The translations under genes and the position numbers were made by a program. The notes beneath the pieces are model-generated. The model saw nothing but the letters and a program-made list of their open reading frames with translations. It was not told the origin of the DNA and did no database searches. DNA of 64,000 nucleotides from Ochrobactrum quorumnocens (GTDB lineage Bacteria; Pseudomonadota; Alphaproteobacteria; Rhizobiales; Rhizobiaceae), in contig NZ_CP022604.1 of NCBI RefSeq assembly GCF_002278035.1, positions 744,001 through 808,000 of the forward strand, read 5' to 3'. Below are positions 38,815 to 48,145 of this stretch, one piece after another. Numbering within the stretch: the stretch's first letter is position 1; each line of letters opens with the position of its first letter.

Positions 38815-40349
38815 TAAGCGTTTTCCGTGTTGAGAAGTCTGACGGGGGTCAGAAACAGGATTTTGAGATCAAACCAGAGCGACCAGTTTTCAATGTAAAA
38901 CAGGTCATATTCTGTGCGCATGGTGATCTTGTCTTCATTGTCGATTTCGCCGCGCCAGCCATTGATCTGCGCCCAGCCGGTTACGCCCGGCTTGACGCGG
39001 TGACGTGCGAAATAGCCATCAACGACTTCATTATAGAGTACGTTGTGAGAGTGCGCGGCCACCGCATGGGGGCGAGGGCCTACAAGCGACAGTGAACCTG
39101 TCAGCGAATTGAAGAACTGCGGCAGTTCGTCGATGGATGTCTTGCGGATAAAGCGCCCGACGCGGGTCACGCGGGGATCGTTTTTTGTGACGGCGTTGCG
39201 TGCAGTCGGGTCGCTCTGTTCCGCATACATCGAGCGGAACTTCCAAACATTGATGACTTCGTTGTTAAAGCCATGCCGCTTTTGCTTGAAGATTACCGGG
39301 CCTTTGCTGTCGAGCTTAATGGCAATCGCGGTTGCCAGCATGATGGGCGAAAGAAAGACGATGCCAAGCAGACTGAACACAATGTCGAAAATACGCTTGG
39401 CAACTGAGTCCCAGTCGTTGATTGGCTTGTCGAAGATGTCGAGCATCGGCACGCTGCCGATATAGGAATAGGCGCGGGGGCGGAAACGCAGGTGGTTGTT
39501 AAGTGCCGACAGACGGATATCGACCGGCAGCACCCACAGCTTGTTAAGGATCATCAGAATGCGTTCTTCGGCACTGATAGGGAGCGAAACGATCAGCATG
39601 TCGATATGCGCAATACGCGCAAATTCGATCAGCTCCTTTACGTTTCCGAGTTTGGGGTAGCCTGCCACGATGGGCGGCGAACGCTTGTCATCACGGTCAT
39701 CGAAGATGCCGCAGATGCGAATGTCGTTATCCGGCTGCTGTTCAAGTGTGCGGATCAGGGCTTCGGCATTGGGTCCACCGCCGACGATGACAGCGCGCCT
39801 CTCCATAATACCATTCCGTGCCCAACGACGGATTCTCCATGAGACAAAGAGGCGGCAGATGATGAGTACGATCATTCCGCTCAAAGCCCAGATCAGAAAC
39901 CAGGCGCGCGAAAAATCCGATGAAACCTTGAAGAGAAAACCTGCTACGGCAACGGCTCCCAGCACAGTTGCCCAGCTGATGATTACGCGTTTCAGGTGGC
40001 GGCTGGGGCTGCGCAGAATATTGATCTGATAGCCGTTGTTTATTTCCATCATCAGAACGTAAAGGCCACCGCCCGCGAGCATGATGAGGAGATAGTAGAT
40101 CAGGAGTGAGGTGTTGAAACTGACATAATAGGCAAAGCTCAGAATGCCAGTCGTGAGGACGATGCCGAATTCAACGAGCCGTATCACACCGCTGAGCATG
40201 GTTGGCGACAGGGTGTTACGCTCATATTGCGCGGCCATCTGGCGCGCCATTGCGTTCAACCCGTTCTGTTCGCTCGGTTTGGAACCACTCGTGCCTTTGG
40301 CATTACTTGCCTCAGGATCGATTGGAGAAGACACATCATTATCCCGCAC
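38811..40349 (-). CDS. Initiating polyprenyl-phosphate glycosylphosphotransferase (WcaJ/ExoY-type)
   Basis: Attaches the first sugar-1-phosphate to undecaprenyl phosphate. There are N-terminal helices, a CoA-binding-like Rossmann region (RRAVIVGGGPNAEALIRTLEQ) and a C-terminal bacterial sugar transferase domain (KRIFDIVFSLLGIVFLSPIML, KQKRHGFNNEVINVWKFRSMY, RVGRFIRKTSIDELPQFFNSLTG...LVGPRPH, VKPGVTGWAQINGWRGE). I prefer GTG 40349 after AGGGG; the frame opens at a TTG at 40370. About 512 aa. First of three overlapping leftward genes with wzy and ynfA. Confidence 0.92.
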   Translation of the reverse strand: MRDNDVSSPIDPEASNAKGTSGSKPSEQNGLNAMARQMAAQYERNTLSPTMLSGVIRLVEFGIVLTTGILSFAYYVSFNTSLLIYYLLIMLAGGGLYVLMMEINNGYQINILRSPSRHLKRVIISWATVLGAVAVAGFLFKVSSDFSRAWFLIWALSGMIVLIICRLFVSWRIRRWARNGIMERRAVIVGGGPNAEALIRTLEQQPDNDIRICGIFDDRDDKRSPPIVAGYPKLGNVKELIEFARIAHIDMLIVSLPISAEERILMILNKLWVLPVDIRLSALNNHLRFRPRAYSYIGSVPMLDIFDKPINDWDSVAKRIFDIVFSLLGIVFLSPIMLATAIAIKLDSKGPVIFKQKRHGFNNEVINVWKFRSMYAEQSDPTARNAVTKNDPRVTRVGRFIRKTSIDELPQFFNSLTGSLSLVGPRPHAVAAHSHNVLYNEVVDGYFARHRVKPGVTGWAQINGWRGEIDNEDKITMRTEYDLFYIENWSLWFDLKILFLTPVRLLNTENAY

Positions 40350-40441
40350 AATTTTACCCCTGCTAATCAACGTGCCGGACTATATTTAACTGCAAATCCT
40401 AAGGATTTGCTGATCAAATGGTCCTAGCTGGTGCAAGATTT

Positions 40442-41584
40442 TCAGGAACGTGCTTCACGGTAAACTAATTCTATAGAATGTGCCATTGCCTGAAGGCTGA
40501 ACCGCTCGCGCAGGCGTGTTCTGTCGGGCATCGATTTTACGAAATCAGCCTCAGCGCTGGCAACTACGAGCAGCTTGGCTGCGAGCAGCTCGATGTTGGG
40601 CTCAACAAGAGCCGGTGAGTTGGGGCCGAAGATTTCCGGAATGCCGCCAACACTGCTCGCAATGACAGCTTTTCCAGCAGCCAATGCCTCCAGCACGATG
40701 TAAGGAAATGCTTCCGCGCGTGATGGAATCACGATGCTTTTGCCAAGCGGAAACGCTTCTCGCGCAGCCATGCCGGGCAAAAAGCGGATTTGGTCAGCCA
40801 TGCCGAGCCCATTTGCGAGCGTGAGAAAATCGGACTTCTCCGCGCCATCGCCGACCATAGTGGCGGTAAAACGCTTCCCGGATTTGTCACGAAGAGAAGC
40901 AAGGGCGCGGATCAACAGATCGGGGCCCTTTAATTCACGCATCGTTCCTATGAAAAGGAAATCAGTGGCGTCAGTTGCGGTTGTCGTATGAACAAACTCT
41001 TCATCAGACAAGCCGTTATAAATAACCGCATGAAGGTCGTATGGCCTGCCAACCTTCTCTTCATATGTCCGCTTCTCGAAGTTTGAAACGAACAGAACAG
41101 CGTCGGTGAGCGGAGCCAGCAACCTTTCGACCAGAAAGACCGCGCCACCACGACGCGTCTTTCTGTCAAAATGCAGGCTACCGCCATGCGGTGAGTAGAT
41201 ACGGGCTACGCGAGACTTAAAAACCCGTAGAGCTGAGCCGAACAGACGTGCATAAACGCCACCTTTGGCGCCATGTCCGTGCAAGATGTCCGGCTGCGAT
41301 TTCTTGATAATGCGATAGGCTTTGTATGCAGCTTTGATATCGCCAATGCCGATATGTCTTTGCATGGCGATACGATGGATGCCCAATGCAAGCTTGGGCC
41401 GTAATTCTTCCAGTAATTCATCTTCGCGCGCGCCACCGGTTGTCGCATCGCAGAGAATGCCAACTTGGTGCCCGTTTGAAGCCTGAATGCTGATGAGATC
41501 GCGGACATGGCGGAACAAGCCACCCGTAGGTTCGCGAAAACAATGGACGATTCGTAAGGGCGTGTTGTGCTTTTCATCAGACAT
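40442..41584 (-). CDS. GT4-family glycosyltransferase
   Basis: Retaining glycosyltransferase of 380 aa with GT-B fold: N-terminal LRIVHCFREPTGGLFRHVRDLI, acceptor-side HGHGAKGGVYARLFG, and the C-terminal donor-site EX7E motif in PSRAEAFPYIVLEALAAGKAV. Cytoplasmic; donor and acceptor sugars are not known. It starts nine bases after the Wza-like gene. It is the only non-initiating glycosyltransferase in the cluster. Confidence 0.92.
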   Translation of the reverse strand: MSDEKHNTPLRIVHCFREPTGGLFRHVRDLISIQASNGHQVGILCDATTGGAREDELLEELRPKLALGIHRIAMQRHIGIGDIKAAYKAYRIIKKSQPDILHGHGAKGGVYARLFGSALRVFKSRVARIYSPHGGSLHFDRKTRRGGAVFLVERLLAPLTDAVLFVSNFEKRTYEEKVGRPYDLHAVIYNGLSDEEFVHTTTATDATDFLFIGTMRELKGPDLLIRALASLRDKSGKRFTATMVGDGAEKSDFLTLANGLGMADQIRFLPGMAAREAFPLGKSIVIPSRAEAFPYIVLEALAAGKAVIASSVGGIPEIFGPNSPALVEPNIELLAAKLLVVASAEADFVKSMPDRTRLRERFSLQAMAHSIELVYREARS

Positions 41585-41593
41585 TTATCGTCA

Positions 41594-42184
41594 TCAGAAT
41601 AGACGTTCGCGCACATAGACGGTGTCGCCCGGTAGGATCGGATCAGAGATCAGGACGCGCCCTGTCATCACGTCTCCATTGATCGTGCGTGTAATATCGA
41701 CACTTTCCTGATTGGCGCGTGGAGTAAACCCTCCAGCTGCGGCGATTGCCTTTTGCACAGTCATACCTGGCACGTAAGAATATTGGCCCGCACCGCCCAC
41801 TTCACCCATGATGAAGATCGGACGATAACGGTCGACCTCAACGCTGACGTCAGGATCGCGCAGGTAGCCGCCACGCAGTTTTGAGGCAATTGTGCCTTCT
41901 AGCTGCTTTACCGTCTTTCCACTTGCCGGAACGCTGCCAATAAGCGGGAATGCGATATAGCCCGACTGATCGACGCTATAATTATTGGTGAGGCTTGCCT
42001 GCTCAAACACGGTAACGCGCACACGGTCACCTGCATTGAGCAAATAGGGTTCGTTTAACGCGGCATGAAACGCCTGTGGGGCAGGGCGATAGCTGGAGCA
42101 TGCGGAAAGCGTCATCGCCGCAAGGCCAAGCGCAACAAGAACCAACCGGCTCGTGCGCTTTTTATGAGTTTTCTGCATCGTCAT
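41594..42184 (-). CDS. Polysaccharide export outer-membrane lipoprotein (Wza-like)
   Basis: Forms or caps the outer-membrane export channel. Lipobox LSAC near residue 30 after a hydrophobic signal; then the Poly_export domain (LNAGDRVRVTVFEQASLTNNYSVDQSGYIAFPLIGSV) and one SLBB domain (RPIFIMGEVGGAGQYSYVPGMTVQKAIAAAGGFTPRANQ). 196 aa, so a short Wza lacking the C-terminal barrel helix region. The ATG at 42184 follows CGAGGCGAC. Divergent from the ExoP-like gene, with a 248-base shared promoter region. Confidence 0.92.
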   Translation of the reverse strand: MTMQKTHKKRTSRLVLVALGLAAMTLSACSSYRPAPQAFHAALNEPYLLNAGDRVRVTVFEQASLTNNYSVDQSGYIAFPLIGSVPASGKTVKQLEGTIASKLRGGYLRDPDVSVEVDRYRPIFIMGEVGGAGQYSYVPGMTVQKAIAAAGGFTPRANQESVDITRTINGDVMTGRVLISDPILPGDTVYVRERLF

Positions 42185-42432
42185 TGTCGCCTCGGTCTCT
42201 TCCGAAAAGCATTGCCGCATTTGCAGATTCGGATAGGAGATATCCAAATGCTGATACATGACGTTATCGATTGATTAAGGTTAATGGCTGGTAAAGAAGT
42301 GATACGCTTCCGGAAAAACTTTCTCTCTTTCCAGTGAAACCGAACAAATAGACAGTTTAACCCTCTGGTTACCTTGTTCGTTTACATTTTCTTACAAAAT
42401 TGGCCTTCGACACGTTTTGAGTGGGCGAGGTG

Positions 42433-44667
42433 ATGGCTCGGGAACCGCACATCCAGAATATTGGGCGGAACATCGGGCGGAGTATGAGAATGTCTGAAGT
42501 CGATAGGCTGTCGAAAGACGCAGATATTGATATTGGTGCGCTCTTTTCGAGCTTGCGCCGCAATTGGCTTTTGATTGTCAGCGGCGCACTCATTATGGCA
42601 GTGCTTGCCTGGATCATATGTCTCCTTCTGACGCCTGATTATAGCGCTGAGACCCGCATTCTGATCGAATCCCGTGAATCCGTTTTCACACGTCCAAATG
42701 GTGAAGCCACAGCTGAACGGCCATTGATGGACCCGGAAGGGGTGAAAAGCCAGGTCGAAGTGCTGACTTCGGGCGATCTTCTGAAGCAAGTGTCAGATAA
42801 GCTCAAGCTCACCGACAACGAGGCATTTACCTCAACAAATGTAAGGCCTTGGACGCGTATCTTGATTCTTCTTGGTATGCGCAACAATCCGACCAGTCTG
42901 ACACCTGAAGAGCGTGTACTGCAAAAGTTGCGCCAGAACTTGCAGGTTTTCAACGTCACCGGTTCGCGTGTGATCGTCGTCCAATATACGTCTGCAAATC
43001 CGCAGGAAGCAGCGGATATCGCAAACGCAGTGGCTGACGCCTATATCGCGCTACAAGGCGCTGCAAAACTCCAGTCTAACGATGATGCAACCGGCTGGCT
43101 TGCACCAGAAATCGAGGATCTGCGCGGCAAAGTGCGGGATTCAGAAAAGAAAGTTGCGGACTATCGCGGAGCAAATGGCCTTCTGACGGGACAGACAAAC
43201 AGCACCATTGCCACCCAGCAGCTATCCGAAGTCTCGACGGAATTGACGCGACTGCGTTCAAGCCGCGCGACCTCGGAAGCAAAAGCGGAAAGCATTCGCA
43301 GAGCGCTTGCAGCCCGTGTCCCGGTTGATACTCTGCCTGATGTTGTAGCATCCGGTATGATGCAGCGCCTTTCCGAACGTCGCATTCAGCTCAATTCGCA
43401 AATCGCTGATCTTTCAGTAACGTTGCTTGAAGGCCATCCGCGCATCAAATCGTTGCGCTCGCAACTCGCCGATCTCGACCGACAGATCAATGGGGAAGGG
43501 CGCAAGCTTTTGACGAGCCTCAACAATGAGGTGAGTGCTGCGAGACTGCGCGAGGATGAACTCAATCGTGAGTTAAATCGTGTCAAGGCACAGGCCGCCC
43601 AGGCTGGTGAGCAGGAAGTCGAACTGCGGGCGCTCGAGCGTGAAGCGGCTGCGCAGCGTCAGCTTCTTGAGACCTATCTGACGCGTTATCGCGAAGCTGC
43701 CTCGCGCACGGATCGCAATTATGTCCCCGCCGATGCGCGGATTTTCTCTCGCGCTGATGCGCCGGGATTGCCATATTATCCAAAGACCTTGCCGGTTGTC
43801 AGCGCGACCTTTGTTGCTGGACTGTTGCTCCTATCAATTTTCGTCTTGCTGCGTGAATTGTTCAGTGGACGGGCCTTTGTCACAGTGGACGGGCGCCGTA
43901 TTGCAGCGGTGGAAGAAATTGAAATGCCAGTGATTGAAGCGGCAACAGACATGGCTTTCACTCCGCCTTCCGCAAGCGAGTTCAAAACTGCCGATAGCCG
44001 CCCTGTGCGGCGCTGGACGTCGCCTTTCATGTCAGGTTCAAAAATTGCCTCTGCGGAAGATGCGCCAGAAAATCCAAATGGTGTGAAGACGGTGGCTAAC
44101 GGCCTGATTGAAGGCAGTTTAAAGCGGGTCATCGCGATATCTCCGGAAGGCGATAGTGCATCCGCTGCGACTGTGCGTCTTCTGCGGGAGCTGGCGGATC
44201 GGGGCAAACGCGCTATTCTGATCGATATGACAGCCTACGGTACGCTGGGGCTAGTTATGCTCGATGGCAGTAACCGAGCCGGTATTACAGAGCTTCTGGC
44301 CGGTGAGCGGCGCTTCAACGATGTCATTCATACGGACCACTATTCTCAGGCGCATGTGATGCCGCTAGGCAAGGTAGCACCGGAGAACGCGATGCGTTCG
44401 GCTGATCGTCTGCCGTATATTCTGGATGCGCTGGAAACGGTTTATGATTTCGTGGTGGTCGAATGCGGCCCTTCCACATCGCGGCAGATACGCCGTATCG
44501 CCGACGGTCCGGCTGTCGTGATCATGAATATTGTCGATCCCGACGACAATAGTGTCGTCATGGCAGCGCTTGATATGGATCAGGGCGGCTATGAAGACGT
44601 CATCATTCTGATGGACAATCAGCAGGCGACAGGTGCTAACCCTGATGCGTCACAACCTACCGCCTGA
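42433..44667 (+). CDS. Wzc/ExoP-like polysaccharide co-polymerase with degenerate kinase domain
   Basis: Inner-membrane chain-length regulator. Wzz domain with a first helix (LLIVSGALIMAVLAWIICLLL), a long periplasmic coiled coil, the GRDAPGLPYYPKTLP-type proline motif and a second helix (FVAGLLLLSIFVLL). The C-terminal domain aligns with BY-kinases but Walker A reads SPEGDSASAAT without the Lys/Ser-Thr, Walker A' is LIDMTAYG without the usual basic segment, and there is no C-terminal tyrosine cluster. So it is probably an inactive kinase. Starts are uncertain: GTG 42421, ATG 42433, 42484 or 42490 (the last two after GGAG). Confidence 0.9.
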   Translation: MAREPHIQNIGRNIGRSMRMSEVDRLSKDADIDIGALFSSLRRNWLLIVSGALIMAVLAWIICLLLTPDYSAETRILIESRESVFTRPNGEATAERPLMDPEGVKSQVEVLTSGDLLKQVSDKLKLTDNEAFTSTNVRPWTRILILLGMRNNPTSLTPEERVLQKLRQNLQVFNVTGSRVIVVQYTSANPQEAADIANAVADAYIALQGAAKLQSNDDATGWLAPEIEDLRGKVRDSEKKVADYRGANGLLTGQTNSTIATQQLSEVSTELTRLRSSRATSEAKAESIRRALAARVPVDTLPDVVASGMMQRLSERRIQLNSQIADLSVTLLEGHPRIKSLRSQLADLDRQINGEGRKLLTSLNNEVSAARLREDELNRELNRVKAQAAQAGEQEVELRALEREAAAQRQLLETYLTRYREAASRTDRNYVPADARIFSRADAPGLPYYPKTLPVVSATFVAGLLLLSIFVLLRELFSGRAFVTVDGRRIAAVEEIEMPVIEAATDMAFTPPSASEFKTADSRPVRRWTSPFMSGSKIASAEDAPENPNGVKTVANGLIEGSLKRVIAISPEGDSASAATVRLLRELADRGKRAILIDMTAYGTLGLVMLDGSNRAGITELLAGERRFNDVIHTDHYSQAHVMPLGKVAPENAMRSADRLPYILDALETVYDFVVVECGPSTSRQIRRIADGPAVVIMNIVDPDDNSVVMAALDMDQGGYEDVIILMDNQQATGANPDASQPTA

Positions 44668-44735
44668 TTTCGATTCACGATCAACGAGATAGCGCTCTCG
44701 TCTGAATCAAATTGAGAAGCGCTTATCGTGAAATC
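44668..44735. repeat. Imperfect palindrome between convergent genes
   Basis: Arms around GATTTCGATTCACGAT and ATCGTGAAATC with inner AGCGCT-containing arms. It fills the gap between the ExoP-like and CelD-like genes and could act as a terminator or be a further member of the intergenic repeat set. Confidence 0.45.
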
Positions 44736-45884
44736 TTAGCGTTTCGCCAGTTTGCTGCGTAGCGCTTTTGCGAACTGCCACAAGTGGGGATTGCCTTTAA
44801 CTGTCGCGACGACTTTGTTACGGACTGATTGCAGTGCGGTGAAGGCTTTGCCTTTGGCCGTTAGAGGGATAATGGTGTCGAAGATGCTCGATTCAATATC
44901 GCACCATTCTCGCTTATAGGGCTCGTCGCCGATCCCAAAGCTATAGATGGTCAGGCCAGCGTCACAGCTTCTCTTGATGTCTTCATAGAACAGAAACTCC
45001 CCAGGGCTGGCAGTCATTAACTCGTCATCGGCTATCGCGCTGAATTCGACAGTCGGACCGAGTTTCGAACGGGTTTTGCCGATCAGCGAGCGGATTTTGC
45101 CGCCGACTTCAAGGACTTGCAGTTCGTATGCTGCGTGCAGGCTCCCAGTCGCGTTTCCGTAAAGCTCTTTGAAGAACGTTTGAATATGGGCATCGGCAAA
45201 AGGATCGTCGATCCCCATTTGCCGGAATCTATGTGCTTTGAGAGCAAAGAAAGCATTGAGTATCTCGTTCGTTTCTTCACGGGACTGGGGGGCATAAATT
45301 CGCCACCCGCCAGCCTCTTCATATCGACGGCCATGCTGACGATGTTTTTTGAGTTTTCGCTTGGCGTTGCTTCGCTCAAGGACTGCATCAAATCCGCTGA
45401 TCAGAGACGCGGCAAGCACAGGATTGGGGTTCTCAATACTTTTCAGCTGCAACAAAGGGTTATCTTGGCCGGATAGAATGGGCAGTTGCCGCGTTAGCGA
45501 AAGCACATCGATATCTGGCCTAGCGATCCGAATGGTTGACACGAGCTGGCCGACGGATGCGTGTTCGACCGAACCGCCAAGCCAGGGGAAGTTACAGTTT
45601 GCATGGCTTCCGCCTGGATAACGCAACACGCGTGTGCCGTTTACGCTGACAGTCTCAAGTGGCAGCAACATAACCGGCGAATAGTCAGCAAACAGACCAG
45701 CAACCAGAGTGTCCGAATTGACATGCCTGCGCCAGCAGTCGATCCAGTCGAAAGTTTGTGCGTTGCCGTGCAATGCGCCCGGCTTTGACCAAAAAGCACG
45801 CAGTTGCGCGTAATCAACAATGAGGCGTGGCGTTAGATTGGCTTGGGCTTCATCAGTCACGTTTCGGTTGCCCCCGCAAATCAC
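44736..45884 (-). CDS. CelD/BcsL-type GNAT acyltransferase
   Basis: Acetyltransferase-fold protein of 382 aa similar to CelD/BcsL (FemAB-like) proteins common in exopolysaccharide loci. The core is visible as RSNAKRKLKKHRQHGRRYEEAGGWRIY and ALKAHRFRQMG...FFKELYG...LQVLEVGGKIRSLIGKTRSK...SPGEFLFYEDIKRSCDAGLTIYSFGIGDEPYKREW. It probably adds an acyl group to the polysaccharide. Start GTG 45884 directly follows the DUF2842 stop; GTG 45860 is an alternative. Confidence 0.85.
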   Translation of the reverse strand: MICGGNRNVTDEAQANLTPRLIVDYAQLRAFWSKPGALHGNAQTFDWIDCWRRHVNSDTLVAGLFADYSPVMLLPLETVSVNGTRVLRYPGGSHANCNFPWLGGSVEHASVGQLVSTIRIARPDIDVLSLTRQLPILSGQDNPLLQLKSIENPNPVLAASLISGFDAVLERSNAKRKLKKHRQHGRRYEEAGGWRIYAPQSREETNEILNAFFALKAHRFRQMGIDDPFADAHIQTFFKELYGNATGSLHAAYELQVLEVGGKIRSLIGKTRSKLGPTVEFSAIADDELMTASPGEFLFYEDIKRSCDAGLTIYSFGIGDEPYKREWCDIESSIFDTIIPLTAKGKAFTALQSVRNKVVATVKGNPHLWQFAKALRSKLAKR

Positions 45885-46103
45885 TCAACGACGTTTTGGG
45901 CGAGGAGGCTGAGCCATCCACCAGATGATACCCATAGCAGGCAACACCCAGAGAATACCGGTGAAGAAGAAATAAAGGAGATGCACCCATGCAGGTGAAT
46001 TACCAAGCTGGGCCACAGCTATAATTGTCGCAAAAACTGCATAGACGATCACAAGAGCAACCAGCAGAAATGTGCCTATGAGTTTTTTCAGCCGAACGGG
46101 CAT
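45885..46103 (-). CDS. DUF2842-family small membrane protein
   Basis: 72-aa inner-membrane protein with two helices (LIGTFLLVALVIVYAVFATIIAVAQL and WVHLLYFFFTGILWVLPAMGIIWWM) and a basic PPRPKRR tail. The family is alphaproteobacterial and usually adjacent to the heme A synthase gene, as here (divergent). Start ATG 46103 after GAGGAGAAAG; the longer open frame upstream overlaps ctaA on the other strand and is not coding. Confidence 0.87.
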   Translation of the reverse strand: MPVRLKKLIGTFLLVALVIVYAVFATIIAVAQLGNSPAWVHLLYFFFTGILWVLPAMGIIWWMAQPPRPKRR

Positions 46104-46250
46104 GTCTTTCTCCTCTATCCTGCTCTTCACTAGCTTGTGAGAACACGCAAAGGAAGTGAAAACGCGTCGGCATGTCGCGTGAACTTGGCTTGTAACCGCT
46201 TCTCCTATGCGGCATGTATCGGGCAGATGAACAGTCAGGGATAAAATGGC

Positions 46251-47324
46251 ATGGCGGCAGTATCCGTTCGACATGAAGGGCAGAGCGCAGTGAGATCCGG
46301 CGAGGATAAAAATCGTCGGCTGATCCGCTATTGGCTCTATGCAGTTTTTGTCGTTCTGATCGCAATCGTCATGGTCGGTGGTGCAACGCGCATGACTGGC
46401 TCTGGTTTGTCGATTACTGAATGGAAACCGATCCACGGCGTCATTCCGCCGCTCAATCATGCCGAATGGCTGGAAGAATTCGATAAGTATCGCCAGATTC
46501 CGCAATATCAGCAGATCAATAAGGGCATGTCACTCGAAGCGTTCCAGTCCATCTTCTGGTGGGAGTGGGCGCATCGCATGCTTGCGCGATTTGTCGGCTT
46601 TCTGGTTGCAATTCCACTCGCCTTCTTCTGGCTGACCGGACGTCTGAACAGCAGCCTTAAATACCGGATGCTTGGCCTTCTGGCACTCGGCGGCTTTCAG
46701 GGCGCTATTGGCTGGTGGATGGTTGCGTCGGGACTGAGCGAGCTTACCAGCGTCAGCCAGTATCGTCTTGCCATCCATTTGACGACGGCCTGCGTCATCA
46801 TAACGGCCGTGTTCTATATCGCGCGAGGGCTCGTCACTTATACCGAGCGCCCGGCGAAACGGTCTATCCAGCGTTTCGCAGGCTGGTTGGTCTTTGCTGT
46901 GCTGGTGCAGATCTATCTTGGCGGTCTTGTCGCCGGGCTCCATGCAGGTCTTACATACAATACCTGGCCGCTGATGGATGGTGCGATCATCCCGTCAGAT
47001 TTGTTCATCCAGTCGCCTTGGTGGCGCAATTTGTTTGAAAATCCAAAGACCGTGCAGTTCGTACACCGCATGTTCGCCTACACAGTTCTGGTTCTGGCGG
47101 TCATTCACGCCGTGCAGGTTTGGAAAAATGCGGCAGCAACCACCCATGCCCGCCGTACAATCGTGTTGCTCGGCCTGATACTCGTGCAGGCAGCGATCGG
47201 CATTGCCACACTTTTGATGAGTGTTCCTCTTGATCTCGGCCTGACGCACCAGTTCGTGGCGTTGATGGTGCTGGCTTTCGCCGTTGCACACTGGCGCGCA
47301 ACAAAAGGCGCTTACAAAGAATAA
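46251..47324 (+). CDS. ctaA: Heme A synthase (CtaA/COX15, type 2)
   Basis: Oxidises the C8 methyl of heme O to make heme A for cytochrome oxidase. Eight hydrophobic helices. Family blocks: [28 protein letters not shown] near residue 43, [14 protein letters not shown] near residue 103, [20 protein letters not shown] near residue 225 and [11 protein letters not shown] near residue 268, with the heme-ligand histidines in HR and H pairs. 357 aa. Its end overlaps the convergent kinase gene by 13 bases. Confidence 0.95.
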   Translation: MAAVSVRHEGQSAVRSGEDKNRRLIRYWLYAVFVVLIAIVMVGGATRMTGSGLSITEWKPIHGVIPPLNHAEWLEEFDKYRQIPQYQQINKGMSLEAFQSIFWWEWAHRMLARFVGFLVAIPLAFFWLTGRLNSSLKYRMLGLLALGGFQGAIGWWMVASGLSELTSVSQYRLAIHLTTACVIITAVFYIARGLVTYTERPAKRSIQRFAGWLVFAVLVQIYLGGLVAGLHAGLTYNTWPLMDGAIIPSDLFIQSPWWRNLFENPKTVQFVHRMFAYTVLVLAVIHAVQVWKNAAATTHARRTIVLLGLILVQAAIGIATLLMSVPLDLGLTHQFVALMVLAFAVAHWRATKGAYKE

Positions 47325-48145
47325 ACAGTCTGACGCAGATGCCTTAGCGCGGAAGCTATCTTCAGCTCCCGCGCTTCATCGGCATCATTGCGGTCTTCGC
47401 GATGCCAAGCGGCTGAGAGACAGCCATAGGAAAATGCGAAATCGAGGACATAGGCAGGATCGCATCTGAGGATCGGCGCGAAATGCTCTGCCATGCGCTG
47501 AGCGCGTTCGAGATTGAGGCACAGATCATCGCGATCCAGCGGATTGTAGAAGATGTTGGCGGCATCAAATGCCGCATCCCCCATCAGCCCGTGGGGATCG
47601 ATCACAAGCCAGCCGCGAGGTCCTCGCATGACATTCTCATGATGAATATCGCCGTGCAGCGGAATTGCTTCACGCGGCATTTCCAAAAGGCGCTTTGCAA
47701 GTTCCGTAGCCTCCGCATAAATTGGTTTGTGGCTTGCGACTGCAAAGAGGCCGGAAAAATGCTTGTTAAGTGGTTGCAAATCATCTGGAACAGGTGAGGC
47801 GGAAGGCTGATGCAATGCAGTCAGCACTTGCCCGAAAATAGCGAGACATTCTTCGTCTTTGCCACTTTTGAGTTGCTCATCGAGGTGGTAGCCGCCCGCA
47901 TATTCGAGCAACATCGATGTTTCCTTGAGATCATAGAGCTTTGCAGCCCCATGACCGTCACGCCATGAAAGATAATGTGTGCCTCGCAGTTCCTCCATCC
48001 CAGCGGGCTTGAGCTGCTTGACAACAAAAACTTCGTCTGGAAAGTCATTGCGTTCGACTTTCCAGACCAGACTTGAATGTGTGTCCGCGAGCGGCACATA
48101 AGAACCGACATTCCATTCGGCGGGGAATATCGGCCTTTCCGTCAT
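47312..48145 (-). CDS. Aminoglycoside/hydroxyurea phosphotransferase-family kinase
   Basis: Kinase-like protein of 277 aa in the APH(6)/hydroxyurea resistance family. The Brenner-type catalytic loop HGDIHHENV (near residue 164) and the metal-binding [20 protein letters not shown] (near residue 182) are intact, so it is probably active; the natural substrate is unknown and resistance should not be assumed. It starts within the argC stop (TGATG) and its end overlaps ctaA by 13 bases. Confidence 0.88.
   Translation of the reverse strand: MTERPIFPAEWNVGSYVPLADTHSSLVWKVERNDFPDEVFVVKQLKPAGMEELRGTHYLSWRDGHGAAKLYDLKETSMLLEYAGGYHLDEQLKSGKDEECLAIFGQVLTALHQPSASPVPDDLQPLNKHFSGLFAVASHKPIYAEATELAKRLLEMPREAIPLHGDIHHENVMRGPRGWLVIDPHGLMGDAAFDAANIFYNPLDRDDLCLNLERAQRMAEHFAPILRCDPAYVLDFAFSYGCLSAAWHREDRNDADEARELKIASALRHLRQTVYSL

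Noticed and set aside
47312..48145. Antibiotic resistance determinant
   Set aside because: The APH(6)-like kinase sits in a conserved housekeeping context coupled to argC, with no mobile element; family membership alone does not show resistance.
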